Shown piece after piece: positions 46,629-54,610 of a stretch of 64,000 nucleotides of DNA. Origin of the DNA: Streptomyces fulvorobeus (GTDB lineage: Bacteria; Actinomycetota; Actinomycetes; Streptomycetales; Streptomycetaceae); the NCBI RefSeq assembly GCF_013167895.1, contig NZ_BLWC01000001.1, positions 2,108,001-2,172,000 on the forward strand, written 5' to 3'. The translations under genes were made by a program, and so were the position numbers. Below the pieces are notes generated by a model. The model searched no databases. It was not told the DNA's origin and was given only the letters and a program-made list of their open reading frames with translations. Every line of letters starts with the position of its first letter. Position 1 is the first letter of the stretch.

Positions 46629-48860
46629 TCATTTATGTGCGAAGTCTTCGACCGGCCCGCCGCGCAGCCGGAAATCCAGTCCTGTGCAGCGCCTCCCGGC
46701 GGAAACCGTGCGGACCGCCTGCCCGATGGCCTTGCGCGACCCGACCAGGACGACCAGCTTCTTCGCCCTGGTCACGGCCGTGTACAGCAGGTTCCGCTGG
46801 AGCATCATCCACGCGCTGGTGGTGACCGGGATGACCACCGCCGGGTACTCGCTGCCCTGGGAGCGGTGGATCGTCATGGCGTAGGCGTGGGCCAGCTCGT
46901 CGAGCTCGTCGAAATCGTACGGAATCTCCTCGTCCTCGTCCGTGAGGACCGTCAGCTTCTGTTCGTCCGCGTCGAGGTAGGTGACGACGCCGACCGTGCC
47001 GTTGAAGACGCCGTTCTCGCCCTTCTCGTAGTTGTTGCGGATCTGCGTGACCTTGTCGCCGACCCGGAAGACCCGGCCGCCGGACCGCTTCTCCGGCAGG
47101 TCGGGGCGGCCCGGGGTGATGGCCTGCTGAAGCAGCCCGTTGAGGTGTCCCGCGCCCGCCGGGCCCCGGTGCATCGGAGCGAGAACCTGCACGTCACGGC
47201 GGGGGTTCAGACCGAACTTGGCCGGGATGCGCCGGGCCGCGACATCGACGGCGAGCACACCGGCGTCCTCGGTCTCGTCCTCCACGAAGAGGAAGAAGTC
47301 GGACAGCCCCTGGGTCAGCGGCGGCAGTCCGGAATTGATCCGGTGGGCGTTGGTGACCACGCCGGACTGCTGGGCCTGGCGGAAGATCGTGGTCAGCCGG
47401 ACGGCGGGTACCGGGCTGCCCTCGGACAGCAGATCACGCAGTACCTCCCCCGCGCCGACGGAGGGGAGCTGGTCGACGTCGCCCACCAGCAGGAGGTGGG
47501 CACCAGGTGCCACCGCCTTCACCAGCTTGTTGGCGAGCAGCAGATCCAGCATCGACGCCTCGTCGACGACGACCAGGTCGGCGTCGAGCGGACGGTCCCT
47601 GTCGTACGCCGCGTCCCCGCCCGGCTTCAGTTCCAGCAGCCGGTGCACGGTGGACGCCTCGGCGCCGGTCAGCTCCGCGAGCCGTTTCGCCGCGCGCCCG
47701 GTGGGGGCGGCGAGCACCACCTTCGCGTTCCTGGCCCGGGCCAGCTCGACCACGGACCGGACGGTGAACGACTTGCCGCAGCCGGGTCCGCCGGTGAGGA
47801 CGGACACCTTGCGGCTCAGCGCGAGCCGGACCGCGGCCTCCTGCTCGGGCGCCAGCGTGGCCCCGGTCCGCCGCGCCAGCCACGCCAGCGCCTTGCCCCA
47901 GTCCACGTCCTGGAAGGACGGCAGCCGGTCCTCCGGCGTCCGCAGCAGCCGCCCCACCTGGGCCGCGAGGGCGACCTCGGCACGGTGGAAGGGCACCAGG
48001 TAGACGGCGGTGACCGGTTGTCCGTCCTCCGGCCCCGGCACCTTCTCCCGTACGACGCCCTCCGGATCGCCGGCGAGTTCGGCGAGGCAGTCGATGACGA
48101 GTCCCGTGTCGACCTGGAGCAGCTTCACGGCGTCGGCGATGAGCCGCTCCTCGGGGAGGAAGCAGTGCCCCTGGTCGGTGGAGTTCGAGAGGGCGTACTG
48201 GAGGCCGGCCTTGACCCGTTCCGGGCTGTCGTGGGGTATGCCGACGGCCTGGGCGATCTTGTCGGCGGTGAGGAAGCCGATGCCCCAGACGTCGGCCGCC
48301 AGCCGGTAGGGCTGGTTCCGCACGACGGAGATCGAGGCGTCCTCGTACTTCTTGTAGATGCGGACGGCGATGGAGGTGGAGACGCCGACGGTCTGGAGGA
48401 AGACCATGACCTCCTTGATCGCCTTCTGCTCCTCCCAGGCGGCGGCGATCATCTTCGTCCGCTTCGGGCCGAGGCCGGGCACCTCGACGAGCCGCTTCGG
48501 CTCCTGCTCGATGATGTCGAGGGTGTCGACGCCGAAGTGCGTGGTGATCCGGTCGGCCATGACGGGGCCGATGCCCTTGATCAGGCCGGAGCCGAGGTAG
48601 CGGCGGATGCCCTGGATGGTGGCGGGGAGGATCGTCGTGTAGTTCTCGACGGTGAACTGCTTGCCGAACTGCGGGTGTGAGCCCCAGCGGCCCTCCATCC
48701 GCAGCGACTCGCCGGGCTGCGCCCCGAGCAGCGAACCGACCACCGTGAGGAGGTCGCCCGCACCGCGCCCGGTGTCGACGCGGGCGACGGTGTACCCGTT
48801 CTCCTCGTTGGCGTAGGTGATCCGCTCGAGTACGCCTTCGAGGACGGCCATGTTGGACAT
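46629..48860 (-). CDS. RecD2-type ATP-dependent DNA helicase
   Basis: 743 residues. An N-terminal OB-like domain and helix-hairpin-helix region (residues ~80-210, with GIRRYLGSGLIKGIGPVMADRI, LVEVPGLGPKRTKMI) precede superfamily 1B helicase motifs. These are LTGGPGCGKSFT (Walker A, ~356), VVVDEASM (~425), GDVDQLPSVGAG and HAYAMTIHRSQGSEYPAVV (motif V), TAVTRAKKLVVL (motif VI). RecD2 works outside RecBCD in 5'-3' unwinding and repair. Full length for the family. ATG 48860 or 48851. Confidence 0.93.
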   Translation of the reverse strand: MSNMAVLEGVLERITYANEENGYTVARVDTGRGAGDLLTVVGSLLGAQPGESLRMEGRWGSHPQFGKQFTVENYTTILPATIQGIRRYLGSGLIKGIGPVMADRITTHFGVDTLDIIEQEPKRLVEVPGLGPKRTKMIAAAWEEQKAIKEVMVFLQTVGVSTSIAVRIYKKYEDASISVVRNQPYRLAADVWGIGFLTADKIAQAVGIPHDSPERVKAGLQYALSNSTDQGHCFLPEERLIADAVKLLQVDTGLVIDCLAELAGDPEGVVREKVPGPEDGQPVTAVYLVPFHRAEVALAAQVGRLLRTPEDRLPSFQDVDWGKALAWLARRTGATLAPEQEAAVRLALSRKVSVLTGGPGCGKSFTVRSVVELARARNAKVVLAAPTGRAAKRLAELTGAEASTVHRLLELKPGGDAAYDRDRPLDADLVVVDEASMLDLLLANKLVKAVAPGAHLLLVGDVDQLPSVGAGEVLRDLLSEGSPVPAVRLTTIFRQAQQSGVVTNAHRINSGLPPLTQGLSDFFLFVEDETEDAGVLAVDVAARRIPAKFGLNPRRDVQVLAPMHRGPAGAGHLNGLLQQAITPGRPDLPEKRSGGRVFRVGDKVTQIRNNYEKGENGVFNGTVGVVTYLDADEQKLTVLTDEDEEIPYDFDELDELAHAYAMTIHRSQGSEYPAVVIPVTTSAWMMLQRNLLYTAVTRAKKLVVLVGSRKAIGQAVRTVSAGRRCTGLDFRLRGGPVEDFAHK

Positions 48861-48984
48861 GCGCCGACGCTACCGTGCGCCGCTGACAGTGGCTCAGCAG
48901 TGCCTCAGCACCCCACAGAGCGTGCATGGAAACGCTCCGGGACTCCCTCCACGGGAACGGAGGTCCGCGCCGGAGAAGCAGAAT

Positions 48985-49010
48985 GGGGCCCGGCCTCGCG
49001 GCCGGGCCCC
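48985..49010. terminator. Strong hairpin between the helicase and the isomerase operon
   Basis: GGGGCCCGGCC (48985-48995), loop TCGC, GGCCGGGCCCC (49000-49010): an 11-bp perfect stem followed by CCCTCGCTTTCCCC. It probably terminates the minus-strand isomerase operon's neighbours or read-through in either direction. Confidence 0.7.
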
Positions 49011-49149
49011 CCTCGCTTTCCCCTCCCGTCGGGCCTTCCCGTCCCCCCGGACCCCTCCCCAGAAGCCCCGACGCCGAGTACGACCCGGCAGGGTACGTAA
49101 AGGTTGCATCCCTTGACGATCTCTTTACCTTTGGTCGTTCCCGGGGCTC

Positions 49150-49980
49150 TCAGCAGGCGTGTTCGAGGTACCGGGCGGCCACTTCGGCGAGGACCTCGGA
49201 GCCGTCGCGGGCCCACAGGGACTCGTTGAAGATCTCCACCTCGATCGGGCCGGTGAAGCCCGTGTCCTCCACCTGCTGCCGCAGTGCGCGGAAGTCGACG
49301 CTTCCCTCGCCCAGTTGGCCACGGCCCAGCAGGACCCCTGCCGGAAGGGGAGTGATCCAGTCCGCGAGCTGGAAGGAGTGGATGCGTCCGCCCGCGCCCG
49401 CACGGGCGATCTGGGCGGGCGCCTGGTCGTCCCACCACACGTGGTAGGTGTCGACGACCACGCCGACCTGCTCGGCGGGGAAGCGCTCCGCGATGTCGAG
49501 GGCCTGGGACAGCGTGGAGACGACGCAGCGGTCCGACGCGAACATCGGGTGCAGCGGTTCGATGGCCAGGCGTACGCCGCGCTCGGCCGCGTACGGGGCC
49601 AGTTCCGCGAGTGCGTCGGCGACCCGCTCTCGGGCGCCGTACAGGTCGCGGCTGCCGGCCGGGAGGCCGCCGGAGACCAGGACCAGGGTGTCGGTGGACA
49701 GGCCGGCCGCCTCGTCCAGCGCCGCCCGGTTGTCGTCCAGGGCACGGGCCCGCCCGGCCGGGTCGGGGGCGGTGAGGAAGCCGCCCCGGCAGAGACTGGT
49801 GACACCGATGCCCGCGTCACCCAGGAGGCGGGCGGTGCGCTCGACCCCGTACTCCTGGACGGGGCCCCGCCACAGGCCGGCCTTGTCGATGCCCGCCTTG
49901 GCGCAGCCCTCCGCCAGCTCGGGCAGGGACCACTGCTTGATGGTCTCCTGGTTGATGCTCAGCCGGGTCAGGTCACTCAT
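49150..49980 (-). CDS. Sugar-phosphate isomerase/epimerase (TIM barrel)
   Basis: 276 residues of the AP-endonuclease-2-like TIM-barrel family: RLSINQETIKQWSLPELAEGCAKAGIDKAGLWR, VRLAIEPLHPMF, VGVVVDTYHVWWDD and IHSFQLADW hold the metal ligands. It is probably an isomerase, epimerase or dehydratase of a keto-sugar or polyol. Its ATG overlaps the stop of the DUF993 gene by 4 bp. Last gene of the three-gene operon facing LacI. Confidence 0.82.
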   Translation of the reverse strand: MSDLTRLSINQETIKQWSLPELAEGCAKAGIDKAGLWRGPVQEYGVERTARLLGDAGIGVTSLCRGGFLTAPDPAGRARALDDNRAALDEAAGLSTDTLVLVSGGLPAGSRDLYGARERVADALAELAPYAAERGVRLAIEPLHPMFASDRCVVSTLSQALDIAERFPAEQVGVVVDTYHVWWDDQAPAQIARAGAGGRIHSFQLADWITPLPAGVLLGRGQLGEGSVDFRALRQQVEDTGFTGPIEVEIFNESLWARDGSEVLAEVAARYLEHAC

Positions 49981-51119
49981 CGGGAACCTCCGTGGACCGT
50001 CAGCAGCGCGCGCATCCGTGACTCGGCCAGCTCAGGGTCGGGGAACAGCCCCAGCCGGTCCGCGAGTTCGTACGCCTTCGCCAGGTGCGGGAGCGAGCGG
50101 GCGGACTGGAGGCCGCCGACCATCGTGAAGTGCTCCTGGTGCCCGGCCAGCCAGGCCAGGAGGACCACGCCCGTCTTGTAGAAGCGGGTGGGCGCCTGGA
50201 ACAGGTGCCGGGACAGCTCGACCGTGGGGTCGAGGAGTGCGCGGAAGCCCTCGCTGTCGCCGGTGTCCAGGACCCGTACCGCGTGCGCGGCCAGCGGGCC
50301 CAGGGGGTCGAAGATGCCGAGCAGCGCGTGGCTGAAGCCCCGCTCGTCGCCCGCGATCAGCTCCGGGTAGTTGAAGTCGTCGCCGGTGTAGCAGCGCACC
50401 CCGCCGGGAAGGCGGCGCCGCACGTCGATCTCGCGCTCGGCGTCCAGGAGCGAGATCTTGATGCCGTCCACCTTGTCGGGGTGTTCCGCGATGACCTTCA
50501 GGAAGGTGTCGGTGGCGGCGTCGAGGTCGGCGCTCCCCCAGTAGCCCTCCAGGGCGGGATCGAACATCGGGCCGAGCCAGTGCAGGACGACCGGTTCCGT
50601 GGCCTGGCGCAGGAGATGGGCGTACGTCTCCAGGTACTCCTCCGGCCCCTTCGCCGTCGCGGCGAGGGCGCGGGAAGCCATCAGGATCGCCTGGGCGCCG
50701 CTCTGCTCGACGAGGGCGAGCTGCTCCTCGTACGCCGCGCGGACCTCGGAGAGGCTCACGGGGCCGGTGAGCTGGTCGGTTCCCACGCCGCAGGCGATCC
50801 GGCCGCCGACCGCCCTCGCCTCGGCCGCCGAGCGGCGGATCAGCTCGGCCGCGCCCGCCCAGTCGAGGCCCATGCCGCGCTGCGCGGTGTCCATGGCCTC
50901 GGCGACGCCCAGGCCGTGCGACCAGAGGTGGCGGCGGAAGGCGAGGGTGGCGTCCCAGTCGACGGCCGCCGGTGCGTCCGGGCTGATGTCGGCGTACGGA
51001 TCGGCGACGACGTGGGCGGCGGAGAAGACCGTACGCGAGGTGAGCGGCGCCTTGCCCGGCGCGAGGTCCAGGGGGGTGGCCCGGGGTTCGTAGGGGCCCT
51101 GCGGGAGGCGGATCGTCAC
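49977..51119 (-). CDS. DUF993 / dihydrodipicolinate-synthase-like aldolase
   Basis: 380 residues, related to class I aldolases of the DapA superfamily (SRTVFSAAHVVADPYADISP, CGVGTDQLTGPVSLSEVRAAYEEQLALVEQSGAQAILMASRAL, KVDGIKISLLDAEREIDVRRRLPGGVRCYTGDDFNYPELIAGD). The Lys in DGIKIS is a candidate Schiff-base residue. It likely cleaves a keto-sugar acid made by the neighbouring oxidoreductase and isomerase. The GTG at 51119 overlaps the oxidoreductase stop (GTGA). Confidence 0.82.
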   Translation of the reverse strand: MTIRLPQGPYEPRATPLDLAPGKAPLTSRTVFSAAHVVADPYADISPDAPAAVDWDATLAFRRHLWSHGLGVAEAMDTAQRGMGLDWAGAAELIRRSAAEARAVGGRIACGVGTDQLTGPVSLSEVRAAYEEQLALVEQSGAQAILMASRALAATAKGPEEYLETYAHLLRQATEPVVLHWLGPMFDPALEGYWGSADLDAATDTFLKVIAEHPDKVDGIKISLLDAEREIDVRRRLPGGVRCYTGDDFNYPELIAGDERGFSHALLGIFDPLGPLAAHAVRVLDTGDSEGFRALLDPTVELSRHLFQAPTRFYKTGVVLLAWLAGHQEHFTMVGGLQSARSLPHLAKAYELADRLGLFPDPELAESRMRALLTVHGGSR

Positions 51120-52267
51120 AGTGTCAGCTCCGGCACGTCGAAGCGCCGGCCCTCGGCGGAGGACTTCAGGCCGAGCTCGGCGAGCTGGACGCCGCGCGCA
51201 CCGGCCATCAGGTCCCAGGTGTAGGGCTCGTCGAGCGCGACGTGGCGCAGGAACAGCTCCCACTGGGCCTTGAAGCCGTTGTCGAAGACGGTGTTGTCCG
51301 GCACCTCCTGCCACTGGTCGCGGAACGGCTCGGTGACGGGGAGGTCCGGGTTCCAGACCGGCTTGGGGGTGGCCGAGCGGTGCTGGACCCGGCAGTTGCG
51401 CAGCCCGGCGACGGCGGAGCCGTGGGTGCCGTCCACCTGGAACTCGACGAGCTCGTCGCGGTTGACGCGCACGGTCCAGGAGGAGTTGATCTGGGCGACC
51501 GCACCGCCGGCCAGCTGGAAGATGCCGTAGGCGGCGTCGTCGGCGGTGGCGGCGTACGGCTTGCCCTGCTCGTCCCAGCGCTGCGGGATGTGCGTCTGCA
51601 CCTGCGCCTGGACGGTGGTGACCTTGCCGAACAGCTCGTGCAGCACGTACTCCCAGTGCGGGAACATGTCGACGACGATGCCCCCGCCGTCCTCGGCGCG
51701 GTAGTTCCACGACGGGCGCTGGGCGTCCTGCCAGTCGCCCTCGAAGACCCAGTAGCCGAACTCCCCCCGCACGGACAGGATCTCGCCGAAGAAGCCGCCG
51801 TCGATGAGGCGCTTCAGCTTCACCAGCCCCGGCAGGAAGATCTTGTCCTGGACGACGCCGTGCTTGATGCCCGCGTCGCGCGCCAGCCGGGCCAGGTCCA
51901 GGGCGCCCGCGAGGTCGGTGGCGGTGGGCTTCTCCGTGTAGACGTGCTTGCCGGCCGCGATGGCCTTCTTGATCGCCTCGACCCGTGCCGAGGTGACCTG
52001 CGCGTCGAAGTAGATGTCGATGGTGTCGTCGGCGAGCACCGCGTCCAGGTCGGCCGACCACTCGGTGAGGCCGTGCCGCGCGGCCATATCCTCCAGGGCG
52101 TGGGTTCTGCGGCCGACGAGCACCGGTTCGGGCCAGAGCACCTCGCCGCCGCCGAGGCCGAGGCCGCCCTGCTCGCGGATCGCGAGGATCGAGCGCACCA
52201 GGTGCTGCCGGTATCCCATGCGACCTGTGACGCCGTTCATGGCGATGCGCACTGTCCTGCGTGTCAC
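51116..52267 (-). CDS. Gfo/Idh/MocA-family oxidoreductase
   Basis: 383 residues. An N-terminal Rossmann fold (VRIAMNGVTGRMGYRQHLVRSI; the usual GxGxxG is altered to NGVTGRMG), then YTEKPTATDLAGALDLARLA with the EKP motif Lys, KHGVVQDKIFLPGLVKLKRLIDGGFFGEI, and a C-terminal beta-sheet domain (GGIVVDMFPHWEYVL). Oxidises a sugar or cyclitol with NAD(P). The GTG at 52267 has GGAGGG six bases ahead. First gene of the operon, divergent from lacI-type regulator. Confidence 0.9.
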   Translation of the reverse strand: MTRRTVRIAMNGVTGRMGYRQHLVRSILAIREQGGLGLGGGEVLWPEPVLVGRRTHALEDMAARHGLTEWSADLDAVLADDTIDIYFDAQVTSARVEAIKKAIAAGKHVYTEKPTATDLAGALDLARLARDAGIKHGVVQDKIFLPGLVKLKRLIDGGFFGEILSVRGEFGYWVFEGDWQDAQRPSWNYRAEDGGGIVVDMFPHWEYVLHELFGKVTTVQAQVQTHIPQRWDEQGKPYAATADDAAYGIFQLAGGAVAQINSSWTVRVNRDELVEFQVDGTHGSAVAGLRNCRVQHRSATPKPVWNPDLPVTEPFRDQWQEVPDNTVFDNGFKAQWELFLRHVALDEPYTWDLMAGARGVQLAELGLKSSAEGRRFDVPELTL

Positions 52268-52288
52268 GAAGTTCCCTCCATACAGCCG

Positions 52289-52304
52289 TAGCAAGCGCTT
52301 TCTA
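52289..52304. promoter_or_regulatory. LacI-type operator in the divergent region
   Basis: TAGCAAGCGCTTTCTA, a near-perfect palindrome centred on CG (AAGCGCTT core), typical of LacI/GalR repressor sites. It lies 22 bases before the oxidoreductase start and 75 before the regulator, so it could control both. Confidence 0.75.
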
Positions 52305-52378
52305 CAGGGCATGACGCTAGCCTGCCGACAGCGGCCCGGACAAGAGGGGACGCCCCGATTACTCCCCGGAGGAAAGCG

Positions 52379-53473
52379 ATGACAGTCACCCTGGCGGACG
52401 TGGCGGCTCGCGCCCGGGTGTCCCCGGCCACCGTCTCCCGTGTGCTGAACGGCAACTACCCGGTGGCCGCCTCGACGCGTGACCGGGTCCTGCGCGCGGT
52501 GGACGACCTGGACTACGTGCTCAACGGGCCTGCCAGCTCGCTCGCCGCGGCCACGTCGGACCTGGTGGGCATCCTGGTCAACGACATCGCCGACCCGTTC
52601 TTCGGGATCATGGCGGGAGCCGCCCAGTCCGAGATCGGCGGCCCGGGTGACGGCTCCGGCCGGGCGGGCGGCGAGAAGCTGGCCGTCGTCTGCAACACGG
52701 GCGGCTCCCCCGCCCGCGAGCTCACCTATCTCACCCTGCTCCAGCGCCAGCGAGCGGCGGCCGTGGTCCTGACCGGCGGAGCGCTGGAGGACCCGGTCCA
52801 CCAGGCCGCGATCTCCGCGAAGCTGGCCAGGCTCGCCGACGCGGGCACCCGGATCGTCTTCTGCGGGCGCCCCCCGCTCCCGGGCGGCGGCGCGGTCGCC
52901 GCCTCCCTCGCCTTCGACAACCGGGGCGGCGGCCGGCGTCTGACCGAACACCTCGTCTCGCTCGGCCACCGGCGGATCGGCTACGTCGCGGGGCCCCGCG
53001 AGCGCACGACCACCCGCCACCGGCTGGAAGGCCACCGCGAGGCGATGCGGGCGGCGGGACTGTACGGGGAGGGGAACGGCTCCACGGCCCACCCCGACCT
53101 GGAACGCCTCACCGTCCACGGCCCCTACGACCGCCGCTCGGGGTACGAGGCCACACTGGAACTCCTGCGCCGCGATCCGGGCGTGACGGCGATCGTCGCC
53201 GCCAACGACACCGTGGCGCTGGGCGCGGGCGCCGCCGTCCGCGGCCAGGGGCTGCGCATCCCGCAGGACGTGTCGGTGGCCGGCTTCGACGACCTGCCGT
53301 TCTCGGTGGACGCCGTCCCCGCGCTGACGACCGTACGGCTGCCGCTGTTCGAGGCGGGGGCGCGGGCGGGCCGGCTCGCGATGGGCAAGGAGACCCCGCC
53401 ACCCGGCGGCATCGCGACGATCGCGGCGGAGCTGATGGTGCGGGACTCGACGGCCCCGCCCCGGACGGGCTGA
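52379..53473 (+). CDS. LacI-family transcriptional regulator
   Basis: 364 residues. The N-terminal HTH is VTLADVAARARVSPATVSRVLNGNYPVAASTRDRVLRAVDDLDY, with the hinge helix near residue 50. A periplasmic-binding-type effector domain follows (SDLVGILVNDIADPFFGIMAG, FDNRGGGRRLTEHLVSLGHRRIGYVAGP, VAANDTVALGAGAAVRGQGLRIPQDVSVAGFDDLPF). It probably represses the divergent oxidoreductase operon through the AAGCGCTT operator and may control the isomerase downstream. Confidence 0.92.
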   Translation: MTVTLADVAARARVSPATVSRVLNGNYPVAASTRDRVLRAVDDLDYVLNGPASSLAAATSDLVGILVNDIADPFFGIMAGAAQSEIGGPGDGSGRAGGEKLAVVCNTGGSPARELTYLTLLQRQRAAAVVLTGGALEDPVHQAAISAKLARLADAGTRIVFCGRPPLPGGGAVAASLAFDNRGGGRRLTEHLVSLGHRRIGYVAGPRERTTTRHRLEGHREAMRAAGLYGEGNGSTAHPDLERLTVHGPYDRRSGYEATLELLRRDPGVTAIVAANDTVALGAGAAVRGQGLRIPQDVSVAGFDDLPFSVDAVPALTTVRLPLFEAGARAGRLAMGKETPPPGGIATIAAELMVRDSTAPPRTG

Positions 53474-53552
53474 GGCGGCCGGGCGGGTGCGTGAAGGTTT
53501 CCACCTCCGGGCCCCGGATACCCGTATACGGACCGACGGAAGGAACACGCAC

Positions 53553-54344
53553 GTGAAGCTCGCTTTCTCGACCCTCGGAGTTCCGGGGACCCCGATCCCC
53601 GAGGTCGTCCGGCTCGCCGCCGACCACGGTTACCAGGGGGTGGAGCTGCGCACCCACCCGGAGGAGGAGCCGGTCCATCCGGGGCTGTCACCAGCCGAGC
53701 GGAGCCAGGTGGCCGAGGAGTTCGCGCGGGGCGGGGTGGAGATCCTGGGCCTCGCCGGGTACGTGCGCGTGGCGGCCGACGGCGAGGACGAGACCGTGAT
53801 CGCGGAACTCGCCCAGCTGGTCGAACTGGCCAGGGACCTGGGCGCGCGCCACGTCCGGGTGTTCCCCGGGGGCGGGGACCAGGACCTCGCGGAGGCCGAC
53901 GCGGCAGCCGCCCGCAGGCTCGGCGCCGCCGCTCCGCACGCCGCCGACCACGACGTCCGCATCCTGCTGGAGACCCACGACTCGCACCGGGCCGGCGTGG
54001 ACACCGCCCGGGTGGTGGGGACCGTGGGACACAAGCACATCGGCGCGCTGTGGGACGTCATGCACACCTGGCTGGCGGGCGAGGAGCCGGCCGCCAGCCA
54101 CGCCGTGCTGGCCCCCCACCTGGGGTACGTACAGGTGAAGGACGTGGCGTCGGCCGACCGGACCGAGCCGCTGCCGCTGGGCGCGGGCGTGCTGCCGCTG
54201 GCCGCCTGCCTGGACACCCTGGACCCGGACAGCTGGGTCTGCTGGGAGTACGAGAAGCGCTGGTACCCCCAGGCGGCGGAGCTGCCGGCGCTGCTGGCGG
54301 CGGGGCGTGAGCACCTGCTGCGGCTGGGCGCGCCGAAGCAGTAG
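53553..54344 (+). CDS. Sugar-phosphate isomerase/epimerase (TIM barrel)
   Basis: 263 residues: LAFSTLGVPGTPIPEVVRLAADHGYQGVELR opening, RILLETHDSHRAG, GALWDVMHTWLAGEEP, LGYVQVKDVASADR and WVCWEYEKRW. These give the Glu, His and Asp metal ligands of the AP-endonuclease-2-like fold. Substrate unknown; the gene follows the LacI regulator on the same strand. GTG at 53553 with GGAAGGA upstream. Confidence 0.85.
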   Translation: MKLAFSTLGVPGTPIPEVVRLAADHGYQGVELRTHPEEEPVHPGLSPAERSQVAEEFARGGVEILGLAGYVRVAADGEDETVIAELAQLVELARDLGARHVRVFPGGGDQDLAEADAAAARRLGAAAPHAADHDVRILLETHDSHRAGVDTARVVGTVGHKHIGALWDVMHTWLAGEEPAASHAVLAPHLGYVQVKDVASADRTEPLPLGAGVLPLAACLDTLDPDSWVCWEYEKRWYPQAAELPALLAAGREHLLRLGAPKQ

Positions 54345-54540
54345 GCCGGACCCGCGCCGCGGGTGCCCGCGCGGGGGCGGGCGGCGCGGCCGGGGACATG
54401 CCGAGCACCGGTACGAGCAGGGCCGTGGTGGAGGCCCCGGCCGTGAAGCGCGCGGGGGCGCGGCCGCCCCGGAGGCCGTCGTTTCGTCCGCAATCTCCGG
54501 GCGGATACGAAATATGCCGCACGCTTCTCCAGCGACACCC

Positions 54541-54592
54541 TTGACCGGTAGTTACTTTCCATATATCCGTACAGTCTTGGAAGTTTCTTTCA
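54541..54592 (+). promoter_or_regulatory. Promoter and candidate operator of the GH3 gene
   Basis: TTGACC at 54541-54546 and TATCCG or TATATC at about 54562-54569 form a plausible promoter. Downstream lies TTGGAAGTTTCTTTC (54577-54591), similar to the AGGAAAGTTTCCT palindrome of the ROK promoter at 2875. Confidence 0.45.
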
Positions 54593-54610
54593 GTACCGGA
54601 AGGAGCTCAC

